In this document: piece by piece, positions 7,236-16,600 of the stretch
How the letters are laid out: every line of letters starts with the position of its first letter
Numbering within the stretch: the first letter of the stretch is position 1
Assembly: GCA_045616165.1 (NCBI GenBank)
Contig: JAZLGF010000013.1
Span: forward strand, 62,001 to 126,000
DNA: 64,000 nt
Direction: 5' to 3'
From: RGIG5612 sp045616165
GTDB taxonomy: Bacteria; Bacillota; Clostridia; Lachnospirales; Lachnospiraceae
Position numbers and translations under genes: made by a program
The notes under the pieces: generated by a model
Databases searched by the model: none
What the model was told of the DNA's origin: nothing
The model's input: the letters and a program-made list of their open reading frames with translations, nothing else

Positions 7236-7302
7236 CGAAATCGGAGAACGAACACCACTTTTGAAAGCAATGTTGCATTTTTATGGGTTAAGTTTTCCGA
7301 TT
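7236..7302 (+). repeat. 67-bp direct repeat, right copy
   Basis: Identical over 67 bp to 5687-5753, in the same orientation, starting 7 bases after the HTH gene stop. The distance between copies is 1549 bp. Confidence 0.9.
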
Positions 7303-7357
7303 TTCATATAAAACCAGTGGGCTTTGTCGGAAAATTTCGTCATGCACCTCAAAAATA

Positions 7358-7374
7358 TGTGATATAATACCCGT
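7358..7374 (+). promoter_or_regulatory. Extended -10 promoter abutting WYL start
   Basis: TGATATAAT (extended -10, TATAAT at 7363-7368) lies only six bases before ATG 7375. No good -35 element and no Shine-Dalgarno sequence are seen, so transcription probably begins at or near the A of the start codon. Confidence 0.55.
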
Positions 7375-8322
7375 ATGGAAAACGATAGTAAATTAAGACT
7401 GCTATATATAGCGAAGATACTCTTTGAGAGGACCGATGAGGACAATATGCTCACCGGTAATGAAATAATGCAAATTTTAGAGACGGAGTATGGCATAAGC
7501 TCGCACCGCCAGACAATCCCGGCGGACATAGACACGCTTAAGATCTTCGGGCTCGACATCGAGGTAATAAGATCAATAAATAATTACTACCATATAGTCT
7601 CAAGAGTGTTCGACACGGCGGAAGTAAAACTACTTATGGACGCGGTCTCGTCGAGCAAGTTCATCTCAGAAAAAAAGAGCAAAGAGCTAATATCAAAGCT
7701 AAGTAGCTTAGCAAGCGATAAAAAGGCCGACGAGCTAAAAAGGTTTATCGAAGTCGAAGGCCGAATAAAGGCCAACAACGAAAAGCTCTTCCTAATAGTC
7801 GATACGATCAATACGGCGATAAGCGCAAACAGGAAAGTAGCCTTTAAGTATTTCCGCTACGGAAGCGACGTAAACGAATATACCTTTAGCCCGTACCGCC
7901 TAGTATGGAACGGCGATTATTATTACATGCTCGGCTGGTCAGACAAGCATGAAGACATTGCGACATTTCGAATTGATCGAATAAAGAGCATACCGGAAAT
8001 ATTGGGTGAGAAGGCACATCCGATGCCGAAGGGTTTTAACCTCAATAAGCATATAAATACGATGTTCCACATGTATAGCAGCGAGCGAGAGAGTGTGACT
8101 TTGCTTTGCGACAACAAAACGATGGACGCAATCGTCGATAAGTTCGGCGCCAAGGTAAAGCCAGAAAAGAAAGACGAAGGCCACTTTAGCGTTACCGTCG
8201 AGGTCGCCGTAAACCATGTGTTCTACAGCTGGGTATTTGGCTTTGGAGGGCTAGTGCAGATTAAAAGCCCGAAGAAGGTTAAAGATGAATATAAGGAAAT
8301 GCTGTTGAAGGCAATGAAATAA
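7375..8322 (+). CDS. WYL-domain transcriptional regulator
   Basis: A 315-residue regulator of the DeoR-like HTH plus WYL family. Residues 1-65 form a winged helix ('LLYIAKILFERTDEDN', then 'YGISSHRQTIPADIDTLK'), and residues about 140-225 form the WYL ligand-binding domain, with 'VAFKYFRYGSD', 'PYRLVWNGDYYYMLGW' and 'FRIDRI'. A C-terminal WCX-like domain follows. WYL proteins often control defence loci in response to nucleic-acid ligands, and this one stands directly upstream of the type I restriction locus. Codon use is noticeably richer in GC (many ACG, CGC, GCC codons) than its neighbours, which suggests transfer. The mRNA may be leaderless. Confidence 0.87.
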   Translation: MENDSKLRLLYIAKILFERTDEDNMLTGNEIMQILETEYGISSHRQTIPADIDTLKIFGLDIEVIRSINNYYHIVSRVFDTAEVKLLMDAVSSSKFISEKKSKELISKLSSLASDKKADELKRFIEVEGRIKANNEKLFLIVDTINTAISANRKVAFKYFRYGSDVNEYTFSPYRLVWNGDYYYMLGWSDKHEDIATFRIDRIKSIPEILGEKAHPMPKGFNLNKHINTMFHMYSSERESVTLLCDNKTMDAIVDKFGAKVKPEKKDEGHFSVTVEVAVNHVFYSWVFGFGGLVQIKSPKKVKDEYKEMLLKAMK

Positions 8323-8341
8323 TAGATTTAAGGAGATTGAG

Positions 8342-8394
8342 TATCTGCATTTTTTTGACGAAATATATGCAGATATGAGAGAAATCTGCATATA
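8342..8394. promoter_or_regulatory. ATCTGCAT repeats, candidate operator
   Basis: TATATGCAGAT (8364-8374) and ATCTGCATATA (8384-8394) form an 11-bp inverted repeat with a 9-nt gap. A third half-site TATCTGCAT is at 8342-8350. The position after the WYL gene and before the restriction genes fits an operator controlling the locus. Binding by the WYL protein is a guess. Confidence 0.5.
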
Positions 8395-8419
8395 AGATAA
8401 TTCGCAAGAGGAGAAGACG

Positions 8420-8632
8420 ATGAAGAAAAAAGAAGATTCAAATCGATTTGGCGTGATGGATGATAGTGAAATGGTAGAAGAATTAAAAGAATTCCTTGAG
8501 AGAAGCCAAATCTTAGATGAACAGGCAAAAACCGTAGAGGCAACATACGTTGAACCAGCTAATTTCTTTACAGAGGAGACAAGAAAGAAATATAAGCTGG
8601 GAGAGTATGCGGAGGATATAGATACAAAATAA
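8420..8632 (+). CDS. Small acidic protein before hsdS
   Basis: A 70-residue, strongly charged protein with no hydrophobic segment. It is acidic overall and mostly helical by composition, with 'EMVEELKEFLERSQILDEQ' as a likely amphipathic helix. It begins at ATG 8420 behind GAGGAG. The family is not recognised. It lies between the WYL regulator and the first hsdS, so it may be part of the restriction operon, perhaps as a control protein, but nothing in the sequence proves this. Confidence 0.6.
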   Translation: MKKKEDSNRFGVMDDSEMVEELKEFLERSQILDEQAKTVEATYVEPANFFTEETRKKYKLGEYAEDIDTK

Positions 8633-8657
8633 GTAATAAATAATTTGAAAGTATTAA

Positions 8658-8673
8658 ACAAATTCGGATTTGT
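8658..8673 (+). repeat. Recombinase-like site 1 (ACAAAT-TCGG-ATTTGT)
   Basis: A 6-bp inverted repeat around a 4-bp centre, TCGG, 11 bases before the first hsdS start. The following AGGGATGA is shared with the sites at 12430 and 13529. Inverted arms around a short asymmetric core are the usual shape of a tyrosine recombinase crossover site. Confidence 0.6.
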
Positions 8674-8684
8674 AGGGATGATTT

Positions 8685-9893
8685 ATGGATAAGAAATGGG
8701 TAAGTATTTCTGATGTTTTGTTCTTTCAAGAGGGACCAGGAGTCAGAAATACACAATATACAACTGAGGGTGTTAAACTACTGAATGTAGCCAATCTTGT
8801 AGATGGTAATGTAGATTTATCAACGTCGGATAGATATATTTCCGAAGAAGAGGCATATGGAAAATACAAACATTTTCTTTGTGACGAAGGAGATTTTGTG
8901 GTTGCAAGTTCGGGTATAAAGGTTGATTATCTTGAAAAGAAAATGGGATTCATTGAAAAAGAGATGCTTCCATTATGCATGAATACAAGCACTATACGAT
9001 TTAAGGTAATAAACGAAGGAAAACTTGATATTAGGTATTTTATGTATTATGCGAAATCACAACATTATAAAAATCAAGTTGCATTTCATATTACAGGATC
9101 TGCACAATTAAATTATGGACCTAGTCATTTAAAAAAGATGATTATGCCACTGATACCAATAGAAGAACAACAAGATATAGTAAATATACTTGATGTAATT
9201 ACAAGAGTTATAGAAAATCGCAAAAAAGAACTTATTAAATTAGATGAGCTCATCAAAGCCCGATTTGTCGAGATGTTTGGGAATCCAAATGTTGAGTTCA
9301 AATTTAAATCGCATAAGTTCAAAGAGTATGCATCAGATATGACTAAAGGTCCATTTGGTAGCGATATGAAAAAAGATTTATATGTACCTAAAGGGAAAGA
9401 TACATATAAGGTATATATCCAGATAAATGCAATTCAAGGTAATCAGAATTTAGGAGATTATTATATTTCAAAAGAATATTTTGAGCAGAAAATATCAAGA
9501 TTTGAAGTACAGCCAGGGGATTTTATAATTACATGTGATGGTACTTTAGGTAAACATTTAAAACTTGACGAGAATATGGAAAGAGGAGTTATATCTCCTT
9601 CATTACTTAGATTAACTCTAGATGAAAGCAAGATGACACAAGAATATTTCGAATATATGTGGGATATGTATATGCTTCCTCTAATGAAGAAAGAGGCTAG
9701 AAATGCTTGTTTGGTTCATTTACCATCAGCGAAGGTGATAGGTGAAGTTGATATTCCAGTAGCACCATTTGAACTACAAAGGGAGTTTTCGGACTTCGTC
9801 AAACAAGTCGACAAATCAAAATTTGTAGTGCAGAAGTCGTTAGAGAAATATCAATTATTGTTTGATTCACTGATGCAAGAATACTTTGGATAA
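8685..9893 (+). CDS. hsdS: Type I restriction specificity subunit, copy 1
   Basis: A 402-residue HsdS with two target recognition domains (TRDs). Each half ends in a conserved helix. TRD1 spans residues about 1-165 and includes 'FFQEGPGVRN'. The central spacer helix reads 'KLDELIKARFVEMFGNP'. TRD2 spans about 205-370 and includes 'GPFGSD' and 'GDFIITCDGTLGKH'. The tail helix 'QLLFDSLMQEYFG' completes the fold. HsdS determines the bipartite DNA target of the HsdM methylase and HsdR nuclease. TRD1 here is closely related to TRD2 of the second hsdS at 12457. The start at 8685 lies 11 bases after a recombinase-like site. Confidence 0.92.
   Translation: MDKKWVSISDVLFFQEGPGVRNTQYTTEGVKLLNVANLVDGNVDLSTSDRYISEEEAYGKYKHFLCDEGDFVVASSGIKVDYLEKKMGFIEKEMLPLCMNTSTIRFKVINEGKLDIRYFMYYAKSQHYKNQVAFHITGSAQLNYGPSHLKKMIMPLIPIEEQQDIVNILDVITRVIENRKKELIKLDELIKARFVEMFGNPNVEFKFKSHKFKEYASDMTKGPFGSDMKKDLYVPKGKDTYKVYIQINAIQGNQNLGDYYISKEYFEQKISRFEVQPGDFIITCDGTLGKHLKLDENMERGVISPSLLRLTLDESKMTQEYFEYMWDMYMLPLMKKEARNACLVHLPSAKVIGEVDIPVAPFELQREFSDFVKQVDKSKFVVQKSLEKYQLLFDSLMQEYFG
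9811..9826 (+). repeat. Recombinase-like site 2 (ACAAAT-CAAA-ATTTGT)
   Basis: The same inverted arms as site 1 with core CAAA, inside the 3' end of the first hsdS, where it encodes D-K-S-K-F-V. The sequence after it (AGTGCAGAAG) is the intact hsdS end. Confidence 0.5.
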
Positions 9894-9904
9894 GGAGAAA
9901 TGTA

Positions 9905-11404
9905 ATGATTACAGGAGAACTAAAAAATAAAGTAGATACAATATGGGATACTATCTGGACTGGAGGAATTACTAGCCCTGTAACCGTTCTTGAACAAATT
10001 ACTTATCTAATGTTCATGAAATTATTGGATGATAATCAATTAAAGGCCGAGGCTAATGCTACGGCTTTTGGTGTTAAGCTGAAAAATAAAGTATTTGGTG
10101 ACGGTATTTGTGTTATTAGTGAAAATCCACATGTAGAGACGGATTATAAAAATCTTAGATGGAGCGTTTTTCATAACTTTGAACCAGGAGAAATGCTTAC
10201 AAATATTACCAATTATGTTTTTCCGTTCATAAAACAAATTGGGACAGGAAAAGACACTGCCTTTAGCAGATATATGAAAGATACAGTTTTTCTTATTCCT
10301 ACGGCCAAAGTACTTGCAAAGGTTGTCGATGGAATCGATAGCATGGATATGAATAATAAAGATATCATGGGAGATGTCTATGAATATTTATTAGGGAAAA
10401 TGGCAGCAGGAGGCGAAAATGGGCAGTTTAGAACCCCTAGACATATTATTGAGCTAATTGTCCAACTTATGAAACCAACATTAAAAGATCGCATTGCAGA
10501 TCCAGCGATGGGTAGTGCGGGCTTTTTACTTGGAGCAGTAAACTATGTAAGCGAACATAATAAAAAAGAGTTAATGAAAGCGGAAAATGCTAAATATTTT
10601 AAGACAGAAGCATTTTCTGGATTTGACACAGACCAATCAATGTTGAGAATTGGCGCAATGAACATGATGCTTCATGGAGTTGATGATCCTAATATCAAAT
10701 ATCAAGATAGTTTATCTGGCGCTAACGAGGAAAGGGATTCATATTCATTAATAATGGCAAATCCGCCATTTACGGGTAATGTTTTTCAAGAAGAAATCAG
10801 TAAAGATTTATTAGCTCTTACAAAGACTAAAAAGACGGAACTCTTATTTGTTTCTTTGTTTATCAATATGCTTGAAATTGGAGGAAGATGTGCATCTATA
10901 GTTCCGGATGGAGTTCTTTTTGGAGCAAGTACGGCTCATAAATCATTAAGAAAAGAATTAATTGAAAATCAAAAGCTAGTTGCAGTTATTTCAATGCCTT
11001 CAGGAGTGTTTAAACCATATGCAGGAGTGTCAACAGCAATACTTATTTTCACTAAAACAAACTCTGGTGGAACTGATAAAGTTTGGTTTTATGACATGAA
11101 GGCAGATGGATTTAGCCTTGATGATAAACGTTCACAGATTAAAGACTCAGATATTCCAGATATTATTAAAAGATTTGAAAATTTAGATTTAGAAGAAAAC
11201 AGAGAAAGAACAGATCAAAGTTTCTTTGTTCCAGTTCAAGAAATTATTGATAACGGATATGATTTATCTATTAATAAATATAAAAAGGTAGAATATGTAG
11301 CGGTAGAATATCCACCTACTTCCGAAATTTTAAAAGAAATAGCTGAAATAAATAAGCAAGTTGAAAAAGAAACAGCAAAATTAATGAAATTATTAGAAAA
11401 ATAA
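9905..11404 (+). CDS. hsdM: Type I restriction methyltransferase subunit
   Basis: A 499-residue N6-adenine methyltransferase. Residues 1-130 form the helical HsdM N-terminal domain. SAM-binding motif I reads 'DPAMGSAGFLLGA' around residue 200, and the catalytic motif N-P-P-F is at residues 286-289. The protein methylates host DNA with HsdS and is also needed for cleavage. Length matches the family (about 500). It begins 11 bases after hsdS, with AAGGAG, and is followed by the recombinase gene rather than hsdR. Confidence 0.95.
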   Translation: MITGELKNKVDTIWDTIWTGGITSPVTVLEQITYLMFMKLLDDNQLKAEANATAFGVKLKNKVFGDGICVISENPHVETDYKNLRWSVFHNFEPGEMLTNITNYVFPFIKQIGTGKDTAFSRYMKDTVFLIPTAKVLAKVVDGIDSMDMNNKDIMGDVYEYLLGKMAAGGENGQFRTPRHIIELIVQLMKPTLKDRIADPAMGSAGFLLGAVNYVSEHNKKELMKAENAKYFKTEAFSGFDTDQSMLRIGAMNMMLHGVDDPNIKYQDSLSGANEERDSYSLIMANPPFTGNVFQEEISKDLLALTKTKKTELLFVSLFINMLEIGGRCASIVPDGVLFGASTAHKSLRKELIENQKLVAVISMPSGVFKPYAGVSTAILIFTKTNSGGTDKVWFYDMKADGFSLDDKRSQIKDSDIPDIIKRFENLDLEENRERTDQSFFVPVQEIIDNGYDLSINKYKKVEYVAVEYPPTSEILKEIAEINKQVEKETAKLMKLLEK

Positions 11405-11459
11405 ATTTTAAAGACAATCGTTGTAAAATATCGATACACAATGAAAGGAGTGTATTGAT

Positions 11460-12428
11460 ATGGAAGAAAAATTGGTAGCAGTAATTAACGATATGTCGGA
11501 GTATTTGAACGTTTTTCAGTTAAAAAAACTTCAAGAAGTATTATTAAAATATTTGCCTAAAAATGAACTTGAAAAAAATGAAATCAGTAATGATACATTT
11601 TTACAGATGTTTTTAGAAGCAAAAAAAATTGAGGGTTGTTCAGAAAGAACGCTACAATATTATAGGGTAACAGTAGAAAAATTATTAAAAAATGTTGAAA
11701 ATCCAATAAGAAAAATTAGTACTGAGGAAATACGTTCGTATTTAGCTGCATATCAAAAAAATAGTGAATGTAGCAATGTTACTATTAATAATATAAGACT
11801 AATTATTTCGAGCTTTTTTTCGTGGCTCGAGGAAGAAAATTATATTTTAAAAAGTCCAATGCGTCGTATTCACAAGATTAAGACCAAACAAGCGGTTAAA
11901 GAAATTATTTCGGATGAAGTAATAGAAAAATTACGCGATGGGTGTAAGTGTAGTAGAGATATTGCGATGATTGATTTATTATATTCGACTGGAATGAGAG
12001 TTGGTGAACTTGTTAATTTAAACATTGATGATATAGATTTTGAAGAACGAGAATGTGTTGTTTTTGGAAAAGGAGATAAAGAAAGGCGAGTATATTTTGA
12101 TGCAAAAGCAAAACTTCATCTGTTGTCATATATAGAGAATCGTGATGATGATAATCCGGCCTTGTTTGTATCTCTCGATGTGCCACATAAAAGATTAAAA
12201 ATAAGTGGTGTTGAAATACGATTACGAAGTTTAGGGAGAGAACTTTCACTTAGTCGTATTCATCCACATAAATTTCGAAGGACTATGGCTACAAGGGCAA
12301 TTGATAAAGGAATGCCGATTGAACAAGTTCAAAAAATTCTTGGACATTCTCAGATTGGTACAACAATGCAGTATGCAATCGTTAGCCAAAGCAATGTAAA
12401 AACATCCCACCAAAAGTTTATTGGGTAA
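11460..12428 (+). CDS. Tyrosine recombinase within the restriction locus
   Basis: A 322-residue XerC/D-like integrase. It has an N-terminal SAM-like core-binding domain (residues about 40-135) and a C-terminal catalytic domain with the expected set: Arg in 'TGMRVGEL' (about 180), H-x-x-R in 'HPHKFRRT' (about 270-273), His in 'LGHSQIGT' (about 295) and nucleophilic Tyr in 'MQYAIVSQ' (about 304). Recombinases placed between type I restriction genes commonly invert or swap hsdS segments. Four candidate sites with ACAAAT/ATTTGT arms sit at the hsdS edges, one of them starting 2 bases after this gene's stop. Ribosome binding site AAGGAG before ATG 11460. Confidence 0.92.
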   Translation: MEEKLVAVINDMSEYLNVFQLKKLQEVLLKYLPKNELEKNEISNDTFLQMFLEAKKIEGCSERTLQYYRVTVEKLLKNVENPIRKISTEEIRSYLAAYQKNSECSNVTINNIRLIISSFFSWLEEENYILKSPMRRIHKIKTKQAVKEIISDEVIEKLRDGCKCSRDIAMIDLLYSTGMRVGELVNLNIDDIDFEERECVVFGKGDKERRVYFDAKAKLHLLSYIENRDDDNPALFVSLDVPHKRLKISGVEIRLRSLGRELSLSRIHPHKFRRTMATRAIDKGMPIEQVQKILGHSQIGTTMQYAIVSQSNVKTSHQKFIG

Positions 12429-12429
12429 T

Positions 12430-12445
12430 ACAAATTCGGATTTGT
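12430..12445 (+). repeat. Recombinase-like site 3 (ACAAAT-TCGG-ATTTGT)
   Basis: Same arms and same TCGG core as site 1, again 11 bases before an hsdS start codon. Flanking bases extend the arm by one (TACAAAT/ATTTGTA). It directly follows the recombinase stop codon. Confidence 0.6.
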
Positions 12446-12456
12446 AGGGATGAATT

Positions 12457-13560
12457 ATGGAAGTTAAAACACTTGGAGAACTATGTAATATTGTATCTGG
12501 TGGTACTCCATCAAGATCAAAAGCAGAGTTTTGGAACGAGGGTACAATCCCTTGGATTAAGATTGGAAACATTAAGGGCAAGTATATAAATGAAGCCGAT
12601 GAGTTTATTACTCAAGCAGGACTCGATGGTTCATCAGCAAAACTTCTTTCTAAAGGGACAGTATTGTACACAATTTTTGCTACTTTGGGTGAGGTTGGTG
12701 TTCTCCAAATTGATGCTTGCACGAATCAAGCGATTGCGGGATTGACTATAAAGAATGAAAAACAGTTAGATACTGACTATTTATACTATTACTTGAAATC
12801 AAAAAAATCCTATGTCAACAATGTGGGCAGAGGTGTTGCTCAGAACAATATCAACATGTCAATTCTTAGAAGTTTTGAACTTCCCTTACCTGAATTGTCA
12901 AAGCAGAAAGGAATAGTATCTGTTCTTGATAAAGTATCGGGTATTATCGAGGCACGCCAGCAAGAACTCCAAAAGCTGGATGAACTCATCAAAGCCCGAT
13001 TTGTCGAGATGTTTGGGGATATAAATAAACCTAAATGGGAAACTAAAAGTTTTGAAAATGAAGTCTATTTTCAAGAAGGACCGGGAGTTAGAAATTGGCA
13101 ATTTAGAGACTCGGGAATAAAGTTGATTAATATTAAGAACATTGTTGGCGATAAACTGTGTTTGGAAAATACAGATAAGTATTTGGAGATTGATGAGGTT
13201 AATCAGAAATACAAGCATTTTTTACTGAATGCGGGAGACTATGTTATGGCAAGTTCGGGTGTTACTTGGGGAAAAATAGCTGAGGTATATGATGAACATT
13301 TACCTTTATGCTTGAACACCAGCATAATTAGACTTGTTCCAAAAAATAAAATTGAAAAAAAATACCTATTTCATTTCATAAAAAGTAATGGATTTAGAAT
13401 GCAGATTAAACGATTAATAACAGGTTCGGCACAACCTAATTTTGGACCAAGTCATCTTAAACAAATCGCTATTCCGGTTCCACCTAAAGAACTTCAGGAA
13501 CAGTTTGAAAAGTTTGTCAAACAAGTCGACAAATCAAAATTTGTAGGGATGATTGCGTGA
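12457..13560 (+). CDS. hsdS: Type I restriction specificity subunit, copy 2, shortened
   Basis: A 367-residue HsdS. TRD1 (residues about 1-165) opens with 'TLGELCNIVSGGTPSRS', a very common TRD type. The central helix 'KLDELIKARFVEMFG' is followed by TRD2 with 'YFQEGPGVRN', homologous to TRD1 of the first hsdS, so the same kind of half-site is read from the opposite position. The C-terminus stops at 'KSKFVGMIA', about 18 residues short of copy 1, and lacks the last helix. The break coincides with a recombinase-like site. It may still work, since many HsdS tolerate the loss, or be a stored silent copy. Confidence 0.88.
   Translation: MEVKTLGELCNIVSGGTPSRSKAEFWNEGTIPWIKIGNIKGKYINEADEFITQAGLDGSSAKLLSKGTVLYTIFATLGEVGVLQIDACTNQAIAGLTIKNEKQLDTDYLYYYLKSKKSYVNNVGRGVAQNNINMSILRSFELPLPELSKQKGIVSVLDKVSGIIEARQQELQKLDELIKARFVEMFGDINKPKWETKSFENEVYFQEGPGVRNWQFRDSGIKLINIKNIVGDKLCLENTDKYLEIDEVNQKYKHFLLNAGDYVMASSGVTWGKIAEVYDEHLPLCLNTSIIRLVPKNKIEKKYLFHFIKSNGFRMQIKRLITGSAQPNFGPSHLKQIAIPVPPKELQEQFEKFVKQVDKSKFVGMIA
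13529..13544 (+). repeat. Recombinase-like site 4, hybrid junction
   Basis: Arms ACAAAT/ATTTGT with core CAAA. To the left the sequence matches the 3' end of an hsdS (as at site 2). To the right it matches the start-side flank AGGGATGATT of sites 1 and 3. This is what a crossover between the two site types would leave, and it truncates hsdS copy 2. Confidence 0.6.
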
Positions 13561-13614
13561 TATAATAGTGCTATTAATAGATTTTTTTTGAATAAATGTT
13601 TTTAGGAGAAAAAT
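13558..13614 (+). promoter_or_regulatory. Extended -10 promoter for hsdR
   Basis: TGATATAAT (TATAAT at 13561-13566) overlaps the end of hsdS copy 2 and directly follows the hybrid site. A 40-base leader with TTAGGAG precedes ATG 13615. The -35 region is weak, as often with an extended -10. Confidence 0.45.
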
Positions 13615-16600
13615 ATGACATTATCAGAAATTAAAAACAAGTTAGGTCTGGCTTCTACGGAAGAAAATTATGTAAACAAGGCAAGCCTTTGCAGAGATTT
13701 GTTAGAGGAATGCATTGATTATATTTATGAGTTATCCAACGTTCAAATAAATCCAAGATCTTCATTGATGGAAAAATTGGATAGTATTACTGTTGGCAAT
13801 TTTGTTAAGGATCGAGATGTCATCAGTTCACTTCATTATGTCAGAATACTAGGAATGAATGCTAAACATGGTCGACATATTCGTAAAAAAGAAGCCAGTC
13901 TTGCTCTGGATAATATTTCATATCTTGTAGAATTAATTAGTGATATAGAATCTGGTACAGTGTCTTCATACAAAAAACCACCATATATGAGTGAAGCTGT
14001 TACAAGAAAAATGTATGTTGACCAATATCTTAGAGAGGCAGGTTGGGATATTGTTGATGCAAATAATGTCATAATGCCAGGAAAGGCTTCTGTAGAAGTT
14101 GAAGTTAATGGTATGCCAAATGAAAAAGGCGTTGGATATTGCGATTATGTTCTTAATGGCAGCGATGGAAAACCATTAGCAATTGTCGAAGTTAAAAAGA
14201 CTTCTGTTGATGCTGCTGTAGGAAGACACCAGGCTGACTTGTATGCTGAATGCATGAAGAATAAATATGGATATAAACCTGTAATATATTACACCAACGG
14301 CTATACAATTAAAGTCATTGATGGAGTATATCCAGATCGTGATGTGATGTCATTCCATACTTTAAAAGATTTGGAGTGGATGATTCAACAGCGTGATAGA
14401 GGAGATATTTCAGATTTTACCATCAATGATAATATTACAGATCGTCCTTATCAAAAAATGGCAATCACAAATATTTGTGAATGGTTGAATGCAAAGCATA
14501 GAAGAGGATTACTTGTAATGGCGACTGGAACTGGAAAAACTAGAGTCGCTGCTTCTTTGGTAGATGTGCTTGCAAGAAATAAATGGATTAAAAATGTATT
14601 GTTTTTAGCTGATAGAACATCACTAGTAAATCAAGCTAAAAGAAGTTTTGATGAATTTTTAGATATGAGTGTTTGTGAACTTTCAGGTTCAGGAGAAAAA
14701 GACTTAAATGCTAGATTGATGTTTTGCACCTATCAAACGATGATTCATTACATTGATGATGAAGAAAAGAAATTTTCTATTGGCAGATTCGATTTAATTA
14801 TTATTGATGAAGCACATAGAAGTATATTTAATAGATATGGTTCAATATTTAAATATTTCGACGGAATGCTTATTGGACTTACAGCTACACCGAAGAATGA
14901 AGTTGATGCAAATACATATGAAATATTTGGATGCGAGGCAGGAATGCCGAACTTCGATTATTCTCTAGAGGAAGCAATAAAAGATAAGTATTTGGTTGGA
15001 TATCATGTAATAAATAGAAGCTCTAAGTTGATGTCAGAAGGCATAAAATATAATGACCTTTCTGATGCCGAAAAAGAACAATTCGAAGATTATATTGAAG
15101 AATTAGAAATTCCAACGCCAGCGTTTGATGTTCCAAATAATGAGATATTCAAATATTTATTCAATAAAAATACCTGTTATCAAGTTCTTGAAGAATTAAT
15201 GCAATGGGGATTAAGAGTTGATGGAGGCGAAACAATAGGTAAAACAATTATTTTTGCATATAACCACGAACATGCTCAAATGATTGTTGATTGTTTTAGA
15301 GAACTTTATCCGAACTTGCCTGCTAATACATGCCAGCTTGTCGATTATTCTGTAAAATATGCAGATGATTTAGTTATTAAATTTGATACAGATGACGAAT
15401 TTCGTATTGCAGTTTCTGTTGATATGCTGGATACAGGTATTGATGTAACATCTGTTTTAAATCTTGTATTCTTTAAGAAAGTTCGCTCTAAAATTAAATT
15501 TGTGCAAATGATTGGTAGAGGAACAAGATTGTGTCCAGATATTTTTGGCCCTGATAGAAATAAATCTATGTTCCAAATATTTGATTACTGTGGTAATTTT
15601 GAATATTTTTCTATTTATACTGATGGTAAAGAAGGCAAACAGGTTGAAACATTATCGCAACGTTTATTTAATGTTCGTATGGATATGTTAGTTGAGCTTC
15701 AAAGACTTGAATATCAAGAAAATGCTTGGCTTAAAGTTTATTATGATAATATAAAAAATGAAATGCTAAGCAAGATGACAAAACTTAAGTCAAGCTCGAA
15801 CCGAATACAAGTAAGAGAAAATATGCAATACGTTGATAGATATTACGATAATAAAACATGGGAATCGTTATCACATCTTGATGTACACGATGCAAAAAAA
15901 TATATAACACCATTGCTTGAGAGCGGTATTAATGGAGAGTATTTATCAGTAGCTTTCGATATTCGAATGTATAAAATTGAGCTTTCAATTTTAAGAGTCA
16001 ATAGTTTGAATGACGCAATTGATGATGTTAAAACAATCAGAACAATTGCTAAATATCTTTTAGAAAAGAAAGCTTCTGTACCACAAGTTCTTTCTAAAGC
16101 TAATGAACTTAAAGAACTCAGAGGAGATTTATTCTGGGAAAATCCAAGTCTAACAGAACTTGAACAACGTCGAGAAGCCGTTCGTGATTTAATGAAATTC
16201 TTAGAAGGCAGACAAAGAAAAAAATACAAGATTAATATAATTGATGAATTTGAAAATCCTGAATTTGACCCAAGTGATACGGTTATTGATATTCGAACAT
16301 ACAAAGAAAAAGTAATGGATTACTTGTCAGAAAATAGTGAAAGCCCTGTAATTAAAAAGATATATAATTTAGAACCTATTAATGCACAAGATCTTGATGA
16401 ACTTGAAAAAGTTCTTTGGGAAGAATTAGGAACAAAAGAGGAGTATGAGGAAACTACAAATATTGGCAATCTAGCTGCGTTTATTAGGAGCTTAATTGGT
16501 TTAAGTCAAGAAGCTGTAAATAAAAAATTTGGAGAATATTTGTCTGGTAATATTCTTAATTCACAACAACAGGAATTTGTAAAAACTATAATTAACTACG

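Noticed and set aside
8251..8661. A 136-residue minus-strand ORF
   Set aside because: It overlaps the WYL gene end and a better-supported plus-strand small gene, has no ribosome binding site, and its composition looks like antisense of coding DNA.
11460..12428. An integron or prophage integrase
   Set aside because: The recombinase lies inside the hsd locus; no integron-type insertion, phage structural genes or lysis genes are present.
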